The position numbers were made by a program, and so were the translations under genes. Of a stretch of 64,000 nucleotides of DNA, positions 60,712 through 64,000 are shown piece after piece. Source of the stretch: Granulicella aggregans (lineage in GTDB: Bacteria; Acidobacteriota; Terriglobia; Terriglobales; Acidobacteriaceae); the NCBI RefSeq assembly GCF_014203275.1, contig NZ_JACHIP010000002.1:558001-622000 (forward strand). The letters run 5' to 3'. How positions within the stretch are numbered: the first letter of the stretch is position 1; the number at the start of each line of letters is the position of its first letter. Under the pieces are notes generated by a model that saw only the letters and a list, made by a program, of their open reading frames with translations, was not told the DNA's origin and made no database searches.

Positions 60712-60748
60712 GCGGCGCGTTGCCGCGATGTGGGAAAGTTCTTTGACA
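60712..60748 (+). promoter_or_regulatory. boxB/boxA-like antitermination leader of the tRNA array
   Basis: Hairpin GCGGC-GCGTT-GCCGC followed ten bases later by AGTTCTTTGACA, close to the boxA consensus used in rRNA leaders. It ends 11 bases before the first tRNA. Confidence 0.5.
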
Positions 60749-60759
60749 AATTAAGATGT

Positions 60760-60836
60760 GCGGGTGTGGCCAAAATGGCAAAGGCGGCTGGCTTAGAACC
60801 AGCAGATTGAGAGTTCGAATCTCTCCACCCGCACCA
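60760..60836 (+). tRNA. tRNA-Leu (anticodon TAG), class I shape
   Basis: Acceptor GCGGGTG/CACCCGC, anticodon arm GCTGG-CTTAGAA-CCAGC, T-arm GAGAG-TTCGAAT-CTCTC, A73, encoded CCA. The anticodon UAG reads CUA (Leu), but the variable loop is only five bases (AGATT), whereas bacterial tRNA-Leu has a long variable arm. Either an unusual leucine tRNA or a derivative with changed charging. Confidence 0.85.
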
Positions 60837-60837
60837 T

Positions 60838-60912
60838 GCGATTAGGCGCAATACAGGGATAACGGCGAAGCATAAGGCTTCGCGCTTACACATTCGATTC
60901 CTATACGTCGCA
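60838..60912 (+). pseudogene. Degenerate tRNA-like unit
   Basis: GCGA...TCGC ends, a D-arm-like GGCGCAATACAGGGATA, a hairpin CGAAG-CATAAGG-CTTCG and a T-loop TTCGATT with unpaired flanks (ACACA/CCTAT). U33 is replaced by A. It sits in register between two tRNA genes; either a decayed tRNA or a tRNA mimic. Confidence 0.5.
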
Positions 60913-60920
60913 TTCAATTC

Positions 60921-61008
60921 GGAGAGTTGGGTGAGCGGCTTAAACCACCTCACTGCTAACGAGGCGCGCCGCAAGGTGCCGAGAGTTCGAATCTCTCACT
61001 CTCCGCCA
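60921..61008 (+). tRNA. tRNA-Ser (anticodon GCT)
   Basis: Acceptor GGAGAGT/ACTCTCC, loop CTGCTAA (GCT), a long variable arm, T-arm GAGAG-TTCGAAT-CTCTC, G73 and encoded CCA. One mismatch at the base of the anticodon stem. Confidence 0.92.
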
Positions 61009-61012
61009 CTTT

Positions 61013-61098
61013 GCAAGCGCCGCCGTGAAGGTATGGCACCGGTTTGTAAAACCGAAACTCCGAGGAGTTAGTGGATTCGATCCCCACCGCTTGCACCA
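61013..61098 (+). tRNA. tRNA-Tyr (anticodon GTA)
   Basis: Acceptor GCAAGCG/CGCTTGC, loop TTGTAAA (GTA), long variable arm AACTCCGAGGAGTT, T-arm GTGGA-TTCGATC-CCCAC region, A73, encoded CCA. Confidence 0.92.
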
Positions 61099-61101
61099 GC
61101 T

Positions 61102-61176
61102 GGTCCCATGATCTAGTGGCCATGATGTCCGCCTGTCTAGCGGAACGCGAGAGTTCGATTCTCTCTGGGACCGCCA
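61102..61176 (+). tRNA. tRNA-Asp (anticodon GTC)
   Basis: Acceptor GGTCCCA/TGGGACC, anticodon arm TCCGC-CTGTCTA-GCGGA, T-arm GAGAG-TTCGATT-CTCTC, discriminator G as expected for Asp, encoded CCA. Confidence 0.94.
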
Positions 61177-61181
61177 CTTTT

Positions 61182-61257
61182 GCTGCTTGCGTAGGTCTGG
61201 TGATTACGCTGGTCTGAAAAGCCAGAGAACGCAGTTCGATTCTGCGAGGCAGCACCA
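61182..61257 (+). tRNA. tRNA-Phe (anticodon GAA)
   Basis: Acceptor GCTGCTT/AGGCAGC (one T-G pair), loop CTGAAAA (GAA), T-arm CGCAG-TTCGATT-CTGCG, A73, encoded CCA. Confidence 0.92.
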
Positions 61258-61263
61258 ACAATT

Positions 61264-61338
61264 CGGGGAGTGGTGTAATGGCCGGCATCCTAGTTTTGGG
61301 AACTAGCGGTGGGAGTTCGATTCTCCGCTCCCCGACCA
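61264..61338 (+). tRNA. tRNA-Pro (anticodon TGG)
   Basis: Acceptor CGGGGAG/CTCCCCG, anticodon arm CTAGT-TTTGGGA-ACTAG (TGG), T-loop TTCGATT, A73, encoded CCA. Confidence 0.93.
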
Positions 61339-61344
61339 TGACTT

Positions 61345-61420
61345 GCAGGCGTCGTCCGACGGATGAGGGCACAGAGCTACGAACTCTGAGATGGAGGTTC
61401 GATTCCTTCCGCCTGCACCA
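61345..61420 (+). tRNA. tRNA-Arg (anticodon ACG)
   Basis: Acceptor GCAGGCG/CGCCTGC, anticodon arm CAGAG-CTACGAA-CTCTG (ACG), T-arm GGAGG-TTCGATT-CCTTC, A73, encoded CCA. Last tRNA of the array; the D-arm is unusual in sequence (TCGTCCGACGGATGAGGG). Confidence 0.92.
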
Positions 61421-61488
61421 TATTTCAATCGCAGGACCTGCACCATCAAAAAAGGAAATCGTCATGAGTCATATAAAAACTGGCGCCT

Positions 61489-63195
61489 CTAACGTGCGTC
61501 TGGAAGGAGACCTTGTTCGACGAGGACAGGTGGCTTCCTGTGGTGGGTCTGTTGTTCGTAGGCGTAGGCGTAGCCGAGCAGGTCGCCATCGCGCCAGGGG
61601 CGGGCGGAGATCTCCAGTCCGAAGGGCAGACCGTCGGGATAGAAGCCTCCGGGGACGACGATGGCGGGAACGCCGATCATGTTGACCCAGGAGGTGGCGG
61701 AGTGCGGGCCGCCACTGATGATGCCGGACTCTCCTTTCTGGGGCATGGTCTCGTCCGGTGGAGGCATCTGCGTGGCGGGGTAGACGAAGCCGTCGAGGTG
61801 GAACCGGGTGAGCGCTTCCTCGTATGCGGCTAGAGCTTCGCGACGGGGCTTGAAGTAAGTCGTCTCGGCGTTGGAGTCGGCTTCCAGGTTTGTCTCGACG
61901 ATGGGTGCGCGATCTTTGCGGGAGACGTCGTTCATGCCGTTCAGGATGGTGTTCGGCAGGGGCGAACCGACGACTTCGGCGTACTGTTCTGCCGAGCGGT
62001 ACTGAGTTGGGCCGTAGGTGTTGAGGAAGGTCTCCGTGCCCTGCTTGATGTAGGGAAGCGTGCAGACGTGCGAGGCGATCTCGGCGAAGGAGTCGGGAAG
62101 GATGTCGTCCGCGAAGATGATGGTAGCGCCGGCGGCCTTTAGGCCTTCGAGAGATTTAAGGAAGGCGGCGCGCGTCTCGGGTTCGAGGGGAGTGATGGCG
62201 TTCTTGCGATCTTCGGCGAACTTTTCTGGAGACTCCGGGCAGATGCCCTGGAAGGGAATACCCGCGCCGGCGAGGATAAAGGCAGGGACACCGAAGCGCT
62301 TGCCCTTGAGTGCGTTTGGCTTGAGGTATCGGGTGTAGGGGCCGGGCATGGCCTTGGTTGCTGCGTCGGCGGTGCGTGGGTCTGCGGGGTCTGCACCAGC
62401 CATGACGGTGAGTGCGATGGCGGCATCGGTTACGTTGCGGGCGATTGGGCCGGTGTTGTCAAGCAGCCTATCGAGCGGAGCGATGCCGGCGATGGAGACG
62501 AGTCCGCGCGTGGGAAAGATGCCGACGACGGAGCTTGTCGCGGCGGGCATGCGGATGGAGTTGCCGGTGTCTGTGCCATTGCCGAAGACAGCTTCGTTCG
62601 AGGTGATGGCGGTGACGGTTCCACCCGAAGAGCCTCCAGGGGAGAAGCGGACGTCGTAGGCATTGCCGGTACGGCCGAACGAGGAACTGCGGTTGGTGTC
62701 CGAGGCGGCGAAGTCCGGCATATTGGTGTGGCCAAGGATGACGGCCCCTGCCGCGCGAAACCTTGCGACGATGGTTGCGTCTTTCGGCGCGACTAGTTCG
62801 TGGCCGGGGATGGTGTAGCCCTTCCATCCGTCGGTCGTCACCAGCCCCTTGATGGAGGTATTGGCCTTGATGACGATGGGAACGCCCCAGAGCGGCGCGG
62901 GGTGCTCGCCAGGGCCTTCGTGGTCGAGGCGAGCTGCTGTCGCGAGGGCACCTTGTTCATCGATGGTCTCGATGTCGCGATAGATGCCGTTGTAGCGATG
63001 GATTCGAGCAAGATACCAACGAGTCACCTGGGTCACGGTGTAACGGTGCGAGCGGTAGAGATCTTCGAGTTGGGGAATCGCGACCTCGAAGAGATCGCTG
63101 TCAGCGGAAGCGGACGGAGGTGTCGCTTGCCCGGGGAGACGAGGAGTCAGGGCGGACAAAGAGAGGAGCAGTACCCATTGCAGGCTCTTGAACAA
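61489..63195 (-). CDS. Secreted amidase-signature family hydrolase
   Basis: 568 residues starting at TTG 63195 (AAGGAG nine bases upstream). It has a signal peptide (LQWVLLLSLSALTPRLPGQA). The Ser-cisSer-Lys triad elements are visible: Lys in PIVIKANTSIKG (about 111), the Gly/Ser-rich FSPGGSSGGTVTA (about 190) and GNGTDTGNSIRMPAA with the nucleophile Ser (about 215). A C-terminal SWVNMIGVPAIVVPGGF matches the family. Hydrolyses amide bonds of an unknown substrate outside the cytoplasm. Convergent with the tRNA array. Confidence 0.9.
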   Translation of the reverse strand: MFKSLQWVLLLSLSALTPRLPGQATPPSASADSDLFEVAIPQLEDLYRSHRYTVTQVTRWYLARIHRYNGIYRDIETIDEQGALATAARLDHEGPGEHPAPLWGVPIVIKANTSIKGLVTTDGWKGYTIPGHELVAPKDATIVARFRAAGAVILGHTNMPDFAASDTNRSSSFGRTGNAYDVRFSPGGSSGGTVTAITSNEAVFGNGTDTGNSIRMPAATSSVVGIFPTRGLVSIAGIAPLDRLLDNTGPIARNVTDAAIALTVMAGADPADPRTADAATKAMPGPYTRYLKPNALKGKRFGVPAFILAGAGIPFQGICPESPEKFAEDRKNAITPLEPETRAAFLKSLEGLKAAGATIIFADDILPDSFAEIASHVCTLPYIKQGTETFLNTYGPTQYRSAEQYAEVVGSPLPNTILNGMNDVSRKDRAPIVETNLEADSNAETTYFKPRREALAAYEEALTRFHLDGFVYPATQMPPPDETMPQKGESGIISGGPHSATSWVNMIGVPAIVVPGGFYPDGLPFGLEISARPWRDGDLLGYAYAYEQQTHHRKPPVLVEQGLLPDAR

Positions 63196-63343
63196 GCGCG
63201 GTGACTCCTTGGAGGACGGATGATTCCTAGCCTACACTCGACCGTCGCCGGGTTGCTGTTCTGCGAGAGGGATTGTTCGTGTCGTGATCGCGCGCTGTAG
63301 AATCGCTAGCGCCTCTGTTCTTCAGTGCAGTCGCGGAGGACCG

Positions 63344-64000
63344 GTGCCAGACTTTATCGATTCGACAGACTATCTCAACCCAAAGCGTCCCAGTCGTCGT
63401 GGCCGTTTTCTCGTCATCGCCGCTCTGTTGTTTGTCGCTTTCATCGTTGCGCGGATCGTCCTCTCCGATTGGGTCGATCTTCTCTGGTTCAAGTCGCTGG
63501 GCTATGGCGATGTGTTCTGGAAGACCTTTGCGATCGAGTCTTCCGTCTTCCTGCTTTCGGCGGCGATCACCTTCTTTGTCCTTTATGGTGCATTCTTCCT
63601 GATCCGCCGGTCTCATCACGCGGATCTGCCTACGAACCATGCGATCGTCGTCGGCGGGCAGCGTGTCAGCCTTTCCGTCGCACCTGCCTTGCGTGTGATC
63701 TCGCTTGTGGTGTCGATCGCGGTTGCGCTGATCACCGGCCTTACGATGATGTCGGATTGGCCTACCCTCGCTCTTTTCTGGTACGCACCGCACGCTGCGG
63801 GTTCCGTCACCGACCCTATCTTTTCGCGACCACTCAATTTCTTTCTTTTCACTCTTCCGGCCTGGCGGATGATCGATGGCTGGCTGCTCACGCTGGCGAT
63901 TGCTACCTGTGCCGTGGCCGTTCTATTCCTGGTGATCACCAGCGGCTCTCGGAGCCTGGATACGCGTCGGCTGAGTCTTGCGCCCTCGCCCTGGAGAGGA
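63344..64000 (+). CDS. UPF0182 family membrane protein (N-terminal part)
   Basis: Open from GTG 63344 (GGAGG four bases upstream) to the right edge, 219 codons, no stop. The product has an Arg-rich N-terminus and at least four hydrophobic segments (FLVIAALLFVAFIVARIVLS, SSVFLLSAAITFFVLYGAFF), with the family marker DLLWFKSLGYGDVFWK. UPF0182 proteins are large membrane proteins of unknown function. The C-terminal part lies outside the window. Confidence 0.87.
   Translation, partial: MPDFIDSTDYLNPKRPSRRGRFLVIAALLFVAFIVARIVLSDWVDLLWFKSLGYGDVFWKTFAIESSVFLLSAAITFFVLYGAFFLIRRSHHADLPTNHAIVVGGQRVSLSVAPALRVISLVVSIAVALITGLTMMSDWPTLALFWYAPHAAGSVTDPIFSRPLNFFLFTLPAWRMIDGWLLTLAIATCAVAVLFLVITSGSRSLDTRRLSLAPSPWRG

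Noticed and set aside
60760..60836. Possible amber-suppressor tRNA because of 'TAG'
   Set aside because: The anticodon itself is TAG, which reads CUA; a suppressor would need CTA as anticodon.
60570..60974. Minus-strand frame of 134 codons over the tRNA array
   Set aside because: It is the antisense of tRNA-Leu and flanking RNA; the translated T-loop pattern is a common false gene over tRNAs.
60956..61465. Minus-strand frame of 169 codons over several tRNAs
   Set aside because: It covers five or more tRNA genes in antisense; repeated 'RIELP'-type translations come from T-arms, not from a protein.
63227..63939. Overlapping minus-strand frames near the right edge
   Set aside because: Antisense to the open UPF0182 frame, which has membrane helices, a ribosome site and family motifs.

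Overview
The window comes from a GC-rich acidobacterium, most likely of the Granulicella/Terriglobus/Edaphobacter group. The evidence is a run of ADOP-type permeases (acidobacterial duplicated orphan permeases), many small secreted proteins of acidobacterial type, and two dispersed hairpin repeat families scattered between genes. No rRNA is present.

Region 1 (1-14.3 kb, minus strand) is one long export operon. A HlyD-type adaptor comes first, then a small repeat-rich ORF, a MacB/LolD-type ATPase and five consecutive MacB/ADOP permeases; the last runs off the left edge. Region 2 (14.5-39.5 kb) is ordinary chromosome: a secreted S9 peptidase, a TAT-exported amino-acid-oxidase-like flavoprotein whose motifs are in permuted order, recX, a secreted M1 peptidase, a beta-barrel protein, a PNGase A-like secreted protein, alaS, an AMIN/Amidase_3 cell-wall amidase and a DUF2157/GDYXXLXY membrane pair. 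A perfect 30-bp palindrome at 16772-16801 contains a canonical parS core.

Region 3 (39.58-57.22 kb) is an integrated element bounded by 47-bp direct repeats. The left copy is the 3' part of an intact tRNA-Thr(CGT) gene; the right copy is a free-standing duplicate. The element carries a tyrosine recombinase with a fused excisionase-like helix-turn-helix, a small serine recombinase, a CHC2/TOPRIM/helicase replication protein beside inverted repeats, a SRAP protein, two membrane-anchored coiled-coil proteins, a putative nuclease/DUF2283 pair and many tiny overlapping genes, several under 60 codons. I see no conjugation or virion genes, so it looks like a mobilisable or satellite-type island.

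Region 4 (57.2-61.4 kb) is the most unusual. A Ro60/Rsr (TROVE-vWA) gene is preceded on the same strand by five Y-RNA-like genes and a small cysteine-containing protein gene. The five RNAs differ in sequence but keep the same paired architecture: outer stem, TGGYG internal loop, 9-bp inner stem, TACTTC, and TTCC in the returning loop. Two of them carry a T-arm, a closed acceptor stem and a D-arm in circularly permuted order, as in bacterial YrlA tRNA mimics. Divergently, a boxB/boxA-like leader precedes a compact array of seven tRNA genes and one degenerate tRNA-like unit. Together they suggest a Ro-centred RNA-handling locus coupled to a dedicated tRNA set. The window ends with a secreted amidase-signature enzyme and the start of a UPF0182 membrane protein.
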